Shown here: in pieces, positions 31,488 to 39,836 of the stretch
How positions within the stretch are numbered: the first letter of the stretch is position 1
Layout: each line of letters opens with the position of its first letter
Assembly (NCBI GenBank): GCA_903926465.1
Contig: CAIYJE010000134.1
Span: 1-39,836 of the forward strand
Length of the DNA: 39,836 bases
Direction of reading: 5' to 3'
From: an uncultured Planctomycetales bacterium
GTDB lineage: Bacteria; Planctomycetota; Planctomycetia; Isosphaerales; Isosphaeraceae
Notes under the pieces: model-generated
Database searches by the model: none
What the model was told of the DNA's origin: nothing
The model's input: the letters and a program-made list of their open reading frames with translations, nothing else
Made by a program: the position numbers and the translations under genes

Positions 31488-32717
31488 TTACGCGGTTGGA
31501 CGGGTTGCTATCACGGTGCGGAGCACCTGGACAACGTGCTGGTTATCTTCGGCGGTTCGCACGGCAATCCGCAAATGTCCGCGGGTTTGGATCTCCTGCC
31601 CTGCCCCAGAGATGACCGCGCCCACTTCAAGGCCCCGGAAGTTGGAGCACTCTCGGGCAAAGACCCCCCGCCGAGCCAGTTCGTCTTGGAGTTGGGTCGA
31701 GGTCCACGCGGTATCGACCAAGCTGACCAGCACCCAGTTGGGAAGCGGAGGCGCACTGGCCGGCCGTTCGGATGAAGGCCAGACCGGCCTGATACTGGGT
31801 ACGTCCCAAAGAGCGTTGCAAAGCCAGCTTGCTTGGCTGCCCATGAGTTCCAGCGTTCGTTGATGATATTCCGTGTCACCGAGGGCACTGATCAAGCCCG
31901 CCTCGCTGGCCGAATCGACACTCCAAGGGTTCTGGAACTGCCGGAGACGCTCAACCAGCGACGGGGAACCAACCGCGTAACCCACCCGTAACCCTGGAAT
32001 GTCAAAGATTTTGGTCACGGAGCGCAATACGAGCAAATTGGACCGCTCAGGTGCAGCCTGAACCAGTGTTCGCTCAGATTCATCGGCCATGAACGAGATG
32101 TACGCCTCATCCACCACGAACAGCAGGTCTGGGTGGGCATCGATGGCCGCCAGAAACCGATCTCGACTCGGCCACACGTGACCAATCGGGCTCACCGGGT
32201 TGCCAGTCCAGTAAATCCCCGAAGCGTTGGGAGGAACGAATTCCGTTGACCAGGCGAGCGCAGGCTGTTTCCAGCCGGTTGTAGCCAGGCCGTTCAGGGT
32301 GGCGGAGCGTCGGTATTCGGCATAGATCGGATCAACCAGGTGCGAGACCGGCTCGTCTCCGTACTCACGAAGCAAGGATTCCCGCAAAACCTGAGCAAGC
32401 AAGCTGATAATTTCGGTGGTGCCAGATCCAACCATGATCGCATCGCCTGAAACACCTAGTTTTTCGGCAAGGGTCGCCACCAGCCTCGGTGAACCTGGTT
32501 CGGGATACGAGCCGGCCCGATCCAGAGCTCGGTGAGCGGCTTCAAGGGCGCGGGCGGGCGGGCCAAGCGGGTTCAGACTCACGGAGACGTCTAGTAACGG
32601 ACGGTCTCCCAGGCCAAGCCGCTGACGAATGGCCCACTGGTTTCCTCCGTGGTGAATCACACGAGTAATCACGTCAGCTTCATCCTTAAAGGCGGACGGT
32701 TGTCTGGTCACTTGCAT
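31488..32717 (-). CDS. PLP-dependent aminotransferase, CobD/HisC-like
   Basis: Fold-type I aminotransferase of 409 residues. HHGGNQW and DVSVSLNPLGPP near the N-terminus are characteristic of L-threonine-O-3-phosphate decarboxylase (CobD) and its HisC relatives. TGNPVSPIG (171-179), VVDEAYISF (201-209) and SVTKIFDIPGLRVGY with the PLP Lys236 complete the active site. The C-terminal block CSNFRGL and LRIAVRT binds the phosphate or carboxylate. No cobalamin genes are seen nearby, so the natural substrate may be another phosphorylated amine. The ATG at 32717 lies 25 bases after the epimerase stop codon; no clear ribosome site is seen. Confidence 0.87.
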   Translation of the reverse strand: MQVTRQPSAFKDEADVITRVIHHGGNQWAIRQRLGLGDRPLLDVSVSLNPLGPPARALEAAHRALDRAGSYPEPGSPRLVATLAEKLGVSGDAIMVGSGTTEIISLLAQVLRESLLREYGDEPVSHLVDPIYAEYRRSATLNGLATTGWKQPALAWSTEFVPPNASGIYWTGNPVSPIGHVWPSRDRFLAAIDAHPDLLFVVDEAYISFMADESERTLVQAAPERSNLLVLRSVTKIFDIPGLRVGYAVGSPSLVERLRQFQNPWSVDSASEAGLISALGDTEYHQRTLELMGSQASWLCNALWDVPSIRPVWPSSERPASAPPLPNWVLVSLVDTAWTSTQLQDELARRGVFARECSNFRGLEVGAVISGAGQEIQTRGHLRIAVRTAEDNQHVVQVLRTVIATRPTA

Positions 32718-32742
32718 TGGAATTAGCCGGCCGGATGGCAGA

Positions 32743-33711
32743 TCAAGACGCTTTGGGCACCTTCTTGAGGATCTCAAGGAGTGCCTGATGCAGAATAGGA
32801 TAAGCGAACTGGAAGCCGAGCGTCTGCGCCTTTGTAGGCATCACCCGCTGTCCTTGCGCCACAACTTCGGCCACATCACCAAGAATCAGCTTCAAAAAGG
32901 CATCGGGTGGACCGATGGGTAGGAACGGCCGCCAGAGCGAATGTGCCAATTGACGTCCAAACTCCGAGTTTCGGACCGGGTTTGGGGCCGTGCCGTTCAG
33001 TGGGCCCACGGCGGTATCCTGATCGAGTGCAAACAAAAAAAGTTCTGTAATATCGTGAATGTGAATCCAGCTCATCCACTGTCGGCCCAGGGCTGGGAGC
33101 CACGGATGCTTCCCGCTCCCAATGGCTGCGGCTCCACCCGGCACATATTTGAAGACCGGCGTCAGCTCTTTCAAAATCCCTTCACCAGGCGCCAGCACGA
33201 TGCCGGTGCGGATGGTTGCCAGCCGAACTCCCAGTTTACTCACGGAAGCCGCGGCCCCTTCCCATTCCTTGCAAACGCTGGCCATGAAGTCTGAGCCCGG
33301 AGGAGATTCCTCGTTCAAAACCTCCTCGCCATGCGGGCCGTAGTAGCCAATGGCTGACCCCTGAACCAGAATTTTGGGCCGTTGCGGTGCGCGGGCAATG
33401 GCTGCAACAAGGTGGCCTGTGCCATAGACCCGGCTATCCCTGATCAGCCGTCTCACTTCCAAAGACCAACGCGCTGAGAAAATGCTCTGGCCCACAAGAT
33501 TGATTGCAGCATCACATCCATCCACTGCCGATTCCCATTCATCGGGGACCAGTGGATCTCCCTGAACCAACTCGGCCCCGGCCAAGGCCGGCAGGTCCTT
33601 AACAGATTCAACCCGTCGTGAGAGCAAAACAACCTCGTCGCCCCGGTCAAGGAGCCGACGTGCGATCGACCGGCCAATCAGTCCTGTGCCGCCCGTGAGA
33701 AAGACCCGCAT
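32743..33711 (-). CDS. TIGR01777-family NAD(P)-dependent epimerase (YfcH-like)
   Basis: An extended short-chain dehydrogenase of 322 residues. FLTGGTGLIGRSIARRLL (4-21) is the Rossmann motif, INLVGQSIFSARW is the family signature, and GSAIGYYGPHGEE holds the Tyr of the active-site region. The C-terminal DUF1731-like tail reads FLKLILGDVAEVVAQGQRV. The physiological substrate of this family is unknown. The ATG at 33711 has AAGGA eight bases upstream, a strong start. It is followed by the aminotransferase gene after 25 bases and preceded by the ACP gene after about 115 bases, so all may be one transcript. Confidence 0.92.
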   Translation of the reverse strand: MRVFLTGGTGLIGRSIARRLLDRGDEVVLLSRRVESVKDLPALAGAELVQGDPLVPDEWESAVDGCDAAINLVGQSIFSARWSLEVRRLIRDSRVYGTGHLVAAIARAPQRPKILVQGSAIGYYGPHGEEVLNEESPPGSDFMASVCKEWEGAAASVSKLGVRLATIRTGIVLAPGEGILKELTPVFKYVPGGAAAIGSGKHPWLPALGRQWMSWIHIHDITELFLFALDQDTAVGPLNGTAPNPVRNSEFGRQLAHSLWRPFLPIGPPDAFLKLILGDVAEVVAQGQRVMPTKAQTLGFQFAYPILHQALLEILKKVPKAS

Positions 33712-33827
33712 ATCAGAATCCTTGGCAAGCCGGATAAAACTGCCGCTCCGGCGCATGGGGCACAGGCTGAATCAAGCGATCTCAATCCGCCTGCTCAAAA
33801 CAAAGCTCAAGCATGTACGGAGCCATT

Positions 33828-34082
33828 TCAGGCTGCAAGTTTACTCTGGATCAGTTCCACAATTCGGTCAACCGTATCCAGGTGATCAACGCCCGCCTCG
33901 TGGGCTTCCAGCTCGACGCCGAATTGTTTTTCGAGAAAGGTCACAACTTTGAGCGTGCCGATGGAGTCCAGGATTCCACCGGTGATCAGCGGTGTCTCGC
34001 CAGTGAGCTCGGCGGGGTCCTCGCCGGGCAGAAACTGTTCAAGGAGATAGGTTCGGACGACGGACTGAATCGGGACGCTCAT
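33828..34082 (-). CDS. Acyl carrier protein
   Basis: An 84-residue acidic four-helix carrier protein. GGILDSIGTLKVV carries the Ser that would accept 4'-phosphopantetheine. The motif is DSIG rather than the DSLD/DSLE of fatty-acid ACP, which points to a specialised carrier. The ATG at 34082 overlaps the stop codon of the upstream phosphodiesterase gene (ATGA), giving translational coupling; CAGGA lies ten bases before it. Its partner synthetase is not in the window. Confidence 0.9.
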   Translation of the reverse strand: MSVPIQSVVRTYLLEQFLPGEDPAELTGETPLITGGILDSIGTLKVVTFLEKQFGVELEAHEAGVDHLDTVDRIVELIQSKLAA

Positions 34083-35716
34083 GAAGAAGTTCCTGGGTCT
34101 TTGGGTACGGCGACCCATCTCTCACGCAACTCTGGCCTTGAGAAGATGGGGGTTGGGGGCTCACCTGGAAAGGGGTCAAATCTGAGTGATTTGGGCCTGG
34201 TTGGACTGAAAGCTGCAGTGTTCATGCCTTCGCCGGCAGGTCCAGGTCGCAGCGGTCGCCCTTGCATGAACCCTGGAACGTCGATCCCAAGAAACGTCAA
34301 AGCGGTGGGGGCAACGTCGGCCAGGCGGCCGGTCAGCACGGGGCCTGAGGTCATTCCGGGTGCCTGAATGGCAATGATCCCCTGGCGATAATGAGTGCCT
34401 GGCAGAGATCGGTCCACGCCAGAGAGCGCAGAACTGCGAGGGTCCCATTTGGCCTGGGCCTGAATTCCATCCACGGATCCGGCAAGAATATCGGGATTCC
34501 CCTGCTCAGCCGGATTGCAGCCATATTTTTGGGCCATGTCAAACGCCTCCACGAAGAGGCGTTCACCGGTTTCGGGATGCCTGGCTCCCTGAAGGTATTC
34601 CGCAATTTCCGCTCGAAGGCTGTCGGCTCTGGCGGTTGTGTGAACCTGATCCTGGTTCAGATACACACAGGCACTCAATTGGCCGAACGGCGCAAACGCC
34701 ACCGTTCGTTTCCAATCACAGCCCACTTCGCCAGCGATTGTGCGTGAAACGGGAGGATTTTCCGTTCCCTGGCGACCGAGTTGGTAACGCCGCCATCGGT
34801 CCGAGAGTCGATGGAACCGGTACCGAAAACGGGTTCCGTAGCTCAGCCTGCGCTGGTAGCCACCGGCTTGAAGCAGGCCGTTGACGTTGATCACAGATTT
34901 GCAGGGGCCAAAACCGTGATCGGAGAGGGCCACAATGGCTGCCCCCCGCTGGTCGGCCAGGTCGATCAGGCGGGCACACGCTTCATCAAGCGTACGGAGT
35001 GTGCGTTCAACGGATCGGGTTCCCGCAGGGCTGGGGGCCGGACCGCCATCTACGTTTAGCTCTGGCCAGGCCCGGTGAAGCAGGCCATCCAGGTTCTGAA
35101 ATTGCACCATCAGGGCCGTCCAGTTGACCTCGGAGTCGGCCATGATTGCCGCCCTGGCCAGTGACTTGAACTGGGCCTCGGTTTTTCGACAGGTGGTATC
35201 AAGTTCTTCGGGCGTGGCTGGCCGCGTTTTCCACAGGTTCCTGGTGGTGAAGCCGGGCTCAGCGGCTGCAAGCTTTGCGGCAAAACTGAGACAGCTTGAA
35301 ATGGCAGCCCGGTGCCCTGGTGCGTCGTTCCCGCTGATTATCAGCCCATCAACGGCCGGCGCGGGATAGGTCATGGGCAAGTTGATCGAGACCACCGACC
35401 GGCCATGTGCCCCAAGAATGTTCCAAAGGGTATCCACCCTGATATTTTTGGCGGTATTGGCCTGAAAGCAGCGGCGTTCTGAATCGAGGTGAAAGAACTC
35501 ATGAATTCCGTGCAGGCCAGGTTCACAACCGGTCAAAAATGAGGTCCAGGCAACCGGCGTGACCATGGGCAATGTGGAGACCAGAGACCCATGCGAGGAT
35601 CGTTCCCACAGTCCGCGCAGGTTGGGCATGACTCCGCGATCGAACATGGGCTGAAGAACGGTTTGTGTTCCCCCGTCTAGCCCAAGAAAAAGAATGCGGT
35701 CGACGCGAGGGTTCAT
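34079..35716 (-). CDS. Alkaline phosphatase-superfamily phosphodiesterase (EboF-like)
   Basis: A 545-residue member of the type I phosphodiesterase/nucleotide pyrophosphatase group. Metal and catalytic residues are visible: Asp14 (FLGLDGG), nucleophile Thr53 (VTPVAWTSFLTG), CEPGLHGIHEFF, Asp210 and His214 (LDGLLH), Asp266 and His267 (LSDHGFG), and a last His in GTHYRQG. There is no signal peptide, so it is probably cytoplasmic. It leads a minus-strand run with ACP, epimerase and aminotransferase genes and overlaps the ACP gene by four bases. The ATG at 35716 was preferred to a GTG at 35728. The ebo cluster contains a phosphodiesterase of this superfamily; the link here is inferred only. Confidence 0.88.
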   Translation of the reverse strand: MNPRVDRILFLGLDGGTQTVLQPMFDRGVMPNLRGLWERSSHGSLVSTLPMVTPVAWTSFLTGCEPGLHGIHEFFHLDSERRCFQANTAKNIRVDTLWNILGAHGRSVVSINLPMTYPAPAVDGLIISGNDAPGHRAAISSCLSFAAKLAAAEPGFTTRNLWKTRPATPEELDTTCRKTEAQFKSLARAAIMADSEVNWTALMVQFQNLDGLLHRAWPELNVDGGPAPSPAGTRSVERTLRTLDEACARLIDLADQRGAAIVALSDHGFGPCKSVINVNGLLQAGGYQRRLSYGTRFRYRFHRLSDRWRRYQLGRQGTENPPVSRTIAGEVGCDWKRTVAFAPFGQLSACVYLNQDQVHTTARADSLRAEIAEYLQGARHPETGERLFVEAFDMAQKYGCNPAEQGNPDILAGSVDGIQAQAKWDPRSSALSGVDRSLPGTHYRQGIIAIQAPGMTSGPVLTGRLADVAPTALTFLGIDVPGFMQGRPLRPGPAGEGMNTAAFSPTRPKSLRFDPFPGEPPTPIFSRPELRERWVAVPKDPGTSS

Positions 35717-36039
35717 GCCGTTTGGCACTCGTCAAGTGTGGCGTTGCCGCAAGCGTGCCGTCTTTTGGATACGGACGCCCACAGAAGCTTGAGTTTCGCG
35801 GAAGCCGGATTTTTGCGAAAAATAGCTGGACTGGCTGGGTTGGTCAAGTCCGACCTGACCTTGAGGAAAGCGGGCGAGCGGGGGTCCCGACACGCTTTGG
35901 CATCTTGACAAGATTGTGTGATTCTTGTGATTCGGCGGCCATTCCTGATGCTCTTGCCGCTAAGTCGATAAAATCGAAATCATGGGGTCGTGGGTCCACG
36001 TTGCCCTGGTTCGCTCCAAACCTACTCAATTGAGTGTTC
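35717..36039 (+). other. Divergent intergenic region
   Basis: About 320 bases between the phosphodiesterase gene and the cytochrome gene. A perfect -35 hexamer TTGACA lies at 35905-35910 on the plus strand, but no matching -10 is present at 16-18 bases. No gene or hairpin that I can support. Confidence 0.5.
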
Positions 36040-37980
36040 ATGAGAACCCACGCACCTTCCAGGCAGATTCAGGCCGTGTTGGCAATCAGTCTGAGTCTGG
36101 GCGTTTTGCTCTGTGTGGGTTACCTCACGTTTTATGCTAGCTCAACCTCGCGTTCGGAATCTCCGTTTGCAGAGGGATATGCCGCGGCCAGATCTGGTGA
36201 CTGGCGGCACACGGCAGATCTGGCCAGGCAGCGGCTGAAGGCTTTGCCCAAAGATCCAGACGCGCTGCTCCTTCTGGCCCGGGCATCGGTCCAGCTTGGT
36301 CGGGAAGAGACGGCTATCGGAATTTATGGCCAGGTGGCTGGTGAGCGTTTGCAAGGTACCGATCGAGCATGGCTGGCGAGCAAGCTGGTGGAACGAGGCA
36401 ATAAGCCGGGCGCAATCGAGATGCTGAAACCGGGGGTTGGCACCGACATCGAGGCCCCCGAACAACTTCACCTTCTGGGCAAACTTCAGGTGGAGGCCGA
36501 CCAGTTGGCGGAAGCGGCACCGGTGGCCAAGAGGCTGGCGGCCTACCCAGGCTGGGAGGCACGCGGTTGGCTGCTGCTGGGTGAAATCCAGCAGGCGATC
36601 TCCGACCCCGTGGCCGCCGCCGAAGCGTATGGCAAGGCTTTGGAAACGGACCTCGCTGGTGTCAGTATCGCCAGAAAGGATCTGGTTCTGAAGCGCGTTC
36701 GGATGCTGATGCGGGCAGGTTCGTTTGAAGAAGCAGAACAGGCGATTTTGCGGCTGGATTCCCAGGCGATGGAAAAAACCAGTTCGGCAACCGGCGAAAC
36801 CGCCTGGCTTTTAAGCCGGATCTTTCTGAATCAGGGAGATCGGACCCGAGCCATTGAATTGCTAGCGAGTTCAGAGGGGTATCGGGCTGACCCGCTCGAT
36901 CAGGAGCCTGCCCCCTACGCTGGTTCCGCAGCCTGTGCCGAATGCCACTCCCAAATTCACGAGTCCCAGCAATCTAGTCACCACGCGTTCACGTTTCTGG
37001 CTGGATCGGCCCTCGCCAAGTTTCCGGGAACCGCAACCCCGGTTGCGGATCCCGTGGATTCTCTGGTGAGCTACCAGGTGGAAAGCGGGACAAGCCCGCT
37101 CACGATCACCGTTGAACGAGACGGACGTTCAGACGCGGCGACCGGGGAATTCGGCTTCGGATCCGGCGATCGGGGAATGACCGTCGTAGGGCATGATTCC
37201 GCCGGAAAACTTCGAGAGTTCCGGGTTTCGTTCTATGCAGATAAACCTGGCTGGGACCTTACCACCGGGCATCCCCAAATTCCAAAGGAAGCCAGGGGCG
37301 AGCCGGAAAACCCGTCCCATTACCTGGGCGAGATCTTGAAGGATGACGAAGTCCGACTCTGTTTTCAGTGCCATACCACCAATGCCCGCGCCGCCCGCCA
37401 GCGAATTGCTCCCACGGTGGCCGACCGAGGCATTGGTTGCGAGACCTGCCACGGCCCCTCAAGCACCCATATCAGAGCCATGAAGGCCGCGCCAGCTTTT
37501 ACAGACCTGGCCATTGCCCGGCCACGTTTGGCCTCTGGCGAAGCTACCGTGAAACTCTGCGGTCGCTGCCATAGCCCAGGCGGACTTGAAGTTTCGGCCA
37601 AGGATCCCACGGCGGTCCGATTTCAGGCCACCACCCTCACATGGAGCCGCTGCTATCAGCGGAGCCAGGGGGAATTCAGTTGCATTACCTGCCACAATCC
37701 CCACCGCGATGCTGTTTCGGACGCTCAATTCTACGAACAGAAATGTCTGGAATGCCACTCTGGAACCGGACCTGTGCCAACCCAAGATTCCACGCGTGAC
37801 GGTACTCGGGCAATCGATCTGGCTGCCGGCGTTCCTCGCAAAATTTGTCCAGTGAACCCCACCAGTTCCTGTGTGGAATGCCATATGCCCGAGATTAAAG
37901 ACGCCTTACCTCACACAAAGTTCACGGACCATTTCATTCGCGTACATCCACGGGAAAAGTCTGGGCAGCCCAGTCATTAG
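36040..37980 (+). CDS. TPR and heptahaem cytochrome c fusion protein
   Basis: A 646-residue exported or membrane-anchored protein. A hydrophobic N-terminal segment lies at about 11-33. Residues 42-285 form tetratricopeptide-like helical repeats (SPFAEGYAAARSGDWRHTADLARQRL and similar, shown in part). The C-terminal half carries seven CXXCH haem-c sites at 299-303, 441-445, 467-471, 507-511, 548-552, 569-573 and 611-615. Spare His residues (SSHHAF, GHP) could be distal ligands. The arrangement resembles planctomycete multihaem cytochromes related to the NrfA/cytochrome c554 type, but a specific reaction cannot be named. The ATG at 36040 was chosen over a GTG two codons earlier. Confidence 0.92.
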   Translation: MRTHAPSRQIQAVLAISLSLGVLLCVGYLTFYASSTSRSESPFAEGYAAARSGDWRHTADLARQRLKALPKDPDALLLLARASVQLGREETAIGIYGQVAGERLQGTDRAWLASKLVERGNKPGAIEMLKPGVGTDIEAPEQLHLLGKLQVEADQLAEAAPVAKRLAAYPGWEARGWLLLGEIQQAISDPVAAAEAYGKALETDLAGVSIARKDLVLKRVRMLMRAGSFEEAEQAILRLDSQAMEKTSSATGETAWLLSRIFLNQGDRTRAIELLASSEGYRADPLDQEPAPYAGSAACAECHSQIHESQQSSHHAFTFLAGSALAKFPGTATPVADPVDSLVSYQVESGTSPLTITVERDGRSDAATGEFGFGSGDRGMTVVGHDSAGKLREFRVSFYADKPGWDLTTGHPQIPKEARGEPENPSHYLGEILKDDEVRLCFQCHTTNARAARQRIAPTVADRGIGCETCHGPSSTHIRAMKAAPAFTDLAIARPRLASGEATVKLCGRCHSPGGLEVSAKDPTAVRFQATTLTWSRCYQRSQGEFSCITCHNPHRDAVSDAQFYEQKCLECHSGTGPVPTQDSTRDGTRAIDLAAGVPRKICPVNPTSSCVECHMPEIKDALPHTKFTDHFIRVHPREKSGQPSH

Positions 37981-38028
37981 GGCCTCGTCCTCAATCCAAC
38001 CGATCTCCATGGATGTGGGGCCGTTTTT
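37981..38028 (+). terminator. Weak candidate terminator after the cytochrome gene
   Basis: GGCCTC (37981-37986) can pair with GGGGCC (38017-38022), including one U-G pair, around a long loop, followed by G and five T. It starts right after the stop codon. The stem is short and the loop large, so this is a weak call. Confidence 0.3.
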
Positions 38029-38265
38029 GAGCCTGGCACCACTTCCCAAGGGCCCTGGGGACCGAATTCAAGAAGGTTGGCAAGACCGCCCTGGGTCGGT
38101 TCTAGCCTTGCTGTTTTTTGAAGAGGTGCCGATCATGGAGTCCATTCACCCCGGTTTGCGTACGACCAACTGATGCCAAACCGGGTGCAGGCCAGAGCAA
38201 TTGCGGTTGCCGCCACCTGCCTGGCCCATTCAAACGATTCGAACACTTTTCGGGGATCTTCGACG

Positions 38266-39732
38266 ATGGCAAATGCGCACGGGACGGCCGATATTGGCCT
38301 GATCGGCCTCGCGGTGATGGGTGAGAACCTGGTTCTGAACATGATCAGCCACGGCTACACGGTGGCCGTATTCAACCGAACCACGTCCAAGGTCGACGCT
38401 TTCGTTAAGGGTCGGGGTGCCGGCCTTTCCGTGGTGGGAACCCACTCGCCCCAGGAACTGGTTGCCGCACTCAAGCGGCCACGAAAAGTCATGATCATGG
38501 TCAAGGCCGGCGACCCGGTTGATCAGGTCATTGACGAACTGGTGCCGCTGCTCGAACCGGGCGACATTCTGATTGATGGTGGGAACGAATACTACCCAAA
38601 CACCACCCGCCGTACCCGGGCGCTCAAGGAAAAAGGGATTCTGTTTGTTGGAACCGGCGTCTCTGGTGGCGAGGAAGGGGCTCTGAAGGGCCCATCGATC
38701 ATGCCGGGCGGAAACCCAGAAGCCTGGCCAGCCGTGAAACCGATTTTTCAGGCCATTGCCGCCAAAGTGGGTGACGGAGCCCCCTGCTGTGACTGGGTCG
38801 GACCCGAAGGTGCCGGCCACTTTGTCAAAATGGTCCATAACGGCATTGAATACGGGGATATGCAGCTCATCGGCGAAGCTTACTGGCTGATGAAGAACCT
38901 GCTGGGGTTGTCGGCCGATTCCTTGCATCAGGTCTTCTCCCGATGGAACAAGGGGCCGCTGGATAGCTACCTGATTGAGATCACGGCCGACATTTTTGCC
39001 TACAAAGATCCCGAAACCGGACGGCCGCTGGTGGACGATATCCTGGATGCGGCCGGCCAGAAGGGCACAGGCAAGTGGACCGTCACCAATTCTCTCGATC
39101 TTGGTGTTCCACTGACTCTGATCGCCGAGGCCGTTTTCGCCCGTTGCCTGTCGGCCCAGAAGACGCAGCGCGTTGAAGCTGCCAAAGTGCTGCAGGGACC
39201 AGGCACGAAATTCGAGGGCCAGGCAGAGCAACTCATTTCCGACATCGAATCGGCGCTTTATGCCAGCAAAATCGTTTCGTACGCTCAGGGCTACAACCTG
39301 ATGGACGCCATGACCGAAGAGGCCGGCTGGCCGATCAACAAGGGTGGCGTGGCTTTGATGTGGCGCGGAGGCTGCATCATCCGGAGCGCCTTCCTGGGCA
39401 AGATCAAAGAGGCATATGACAAGCAGCCCAATCTCCCAAACCTGATGCTTGATCCATATTTTGCCGCTGAACTTATGCGGTGCCAGGCAAGCTGGAGACG
39501 CGTCTGCGCCGCGGCACTCACTCATGGCGTGCCACTGCCGGCCATGACCTCGGCCCTTGCCTATTTCGATGGATTCCGCTCGGCAAGCCTGCCGGCCAAC
39601 CTGCTCCAAGCCCAGCGCGATTATTTTGGGGCTCATACTTACGAGCGCATCGACCGCCCCCGCAAAGAATTCTTCCATACCAACTGGACCGGCCGCGGCG
39701 GTTCCACCGCAAGCACCACCTATAACCGCTGA
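38266..39732 (+). CDS. gnd: 6-phosphogluconate dehydrogenase, decarboxylating
   Basis: Converts 6-phosphogluconate and NADP to ribulose 5-phosphate, CO2 and NADPH in the oxidative pentose phosphate pathway; cytoplasmic homodimer. The 488-residue protein is the usual long form. IGLIGLAVMGENL is the coenzyme-binding motif, followed by FNRTTSKVD, ILIDGGNEYYPNT, VGTGVSGGEEGA and FVKMVHNGIEYGDMQLI with the catalytic Lys. The C-terminal half ends with the YFDGFRS and AQRDYFGAHTYERID blocks. The ATG at 38266 has GGGGA about ten bases upstream; the longer frame from 38173 adds 31 residues unlike the family. No zwf or pgl gene is visible before the window ends. Confidence 0.97.
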   Translation: MANAHGTADIGLIGLAVMGENLVLNMISHGYTVAVFNRTTSKVDAFVKGRGAGLSVVGTHSPQELVAALKRPRKVMIMVKAGDPVDQVIDELVPLLEPGDILIDGGNEYYPNTTRRTRALKEKGILFVGTGVSGGEEGALKGPSIMPGGNPEAWPAVKPIFQAIAAKVGDGAPCCDWVGPEGAGHFVKMVHNGIEYGDMQLIGEAYWLMKNLLGLSADSLHQVFSRWNKGPLDSYLIEITADIFAYKDPETGRPLVDDILDAAGQKGTGKWTVTNSLDLGVPLTLIAEAVFARCLSAQKTQRVEAAKVLQGPGTKFEGQAEQLISDIESALYASKIVSYAQGYNLMDAMTEEAGWPINKGGVALMWRGGCIIRSAFLGKIKEAYDKQPNLPNLMLDPYFAAELMRCQASWRRVCAAALTHGVPLPAMTSALAYFDGFRSASLPANLLQAQRDYFGAHTYERIDRPRKEFFHTNWTGRGGSTASTTYNR

Positions 39733-39836
39733 CCTCCATCTCTGAACCTCATCTCCAAGAATCATGGCGGAGTGGATTCAGATTCGGTCTCCAGGAGTTT
39801 CGGATCTCCCAACAGACGTGTGTCATCCCCGATCGG

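Noticed and set aside
38230-39765. 511-codon minus-strand frame antisense to gnd
   Set aside because: The plus strand is a full-length 6-phosphogluconate dehydrogenase; the antisense translation has no recognisable motif or ribosome site.

Overview
The window looks like chromosomal DNA of a planctomycete, probably of the Isosphaeraceae/Gemmataceae type. The evidence is a DUF1559 pilin-like protein with the [17 protein letters not shown] leader, a C-terminally anchored Hanks-type kinase with a DLG in place of DFG, a ceramidase-fold secreted hydrolase, a TPR and multihaem cytochrome fusion, a TIGR01777 epimerase and a repeat-rich glutamine/glycine protein. Genes are moderately GC-rich, loosely spaced and switch strand often. 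I see no rRNA, tRNA, CRISPR array, phage or insertion sequence, so this is a core/accessory mixture rather than a mobile island.

Layout. 1-1.5 kb: the 3' part of a repeat-rich protein that contains a collagen-like Gly-X-Y tract. 1.6-3.3 kb: nadB. 3.7-7.7 kb: four codirectional genes (myo-inositol-phosphate-synthase-like NAD enzyme, TIM-barrel isomerase, UbiA prenyltransferase, second paralogous TIM barrel). 8.2-9.8 kb: a small lipoprotein and a DUF1559 pilin-like protein, closed by two strong terminators. 9.98-11.2 kb, minus: a TatD-family hydrolase preceded by a small unknown gene. 11.5-14.9 kb: secreted Tyr/Thr-rich protein, GT4 glycosyltransferase, lipase. 14.9-19.4 kb: dicarboxylate/amino acid symporter (minus), GspF/PilC-like platform protein and ceramidase-like hydrolase (plus). 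20-25.2 kb, minus: NCS1-like permease, MFS transporter, Xaa-Pro aminopeptidase. 25.4-29.7 kb: HEXXH protein (plus), then polysaccharide export protein, PPi-type phosphofructokinase with a tightly linked exported protein, and a HAD hydrolase (minus). 30-31.3 kb: Ser/Thr kinase. 31.5-35.7 kb, minus: AlkP-superfamily phosphodiesterase, acyl carrier protein, epimerase and CobD/HisC-like aminotransferase. 36-39.7 kb: heptahaem cytochrome and 6-phosphogluconate dehydrogenase.

The most interesting theme is a set of genes resembling the widely distributed but poorly understood ebo cluster (UbiA = EboC-like, TatD = EboB-like, TIM barrel = EboE-like, AlkP phosphodiesterase = EboF-like). Here the set seems to be split over about 32 kb. 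The expected 3-dehydroquinate-synthase-like cyclase is not seen, and an NAD-dependent inositol-phosphate-synthase-like enzyme stands beside the UbiA gene. That would put a different NAD-dependent sugar-phosphate cyclase at the head of an analogous pathway. This reading is an inference from family membership and neighbourhood.

Start codons were often moved inward from the longest open frame, to positions with a Shine-Dalgarno sequence or at the start of a signal peptide or conserved core; the reason is given in each entry.
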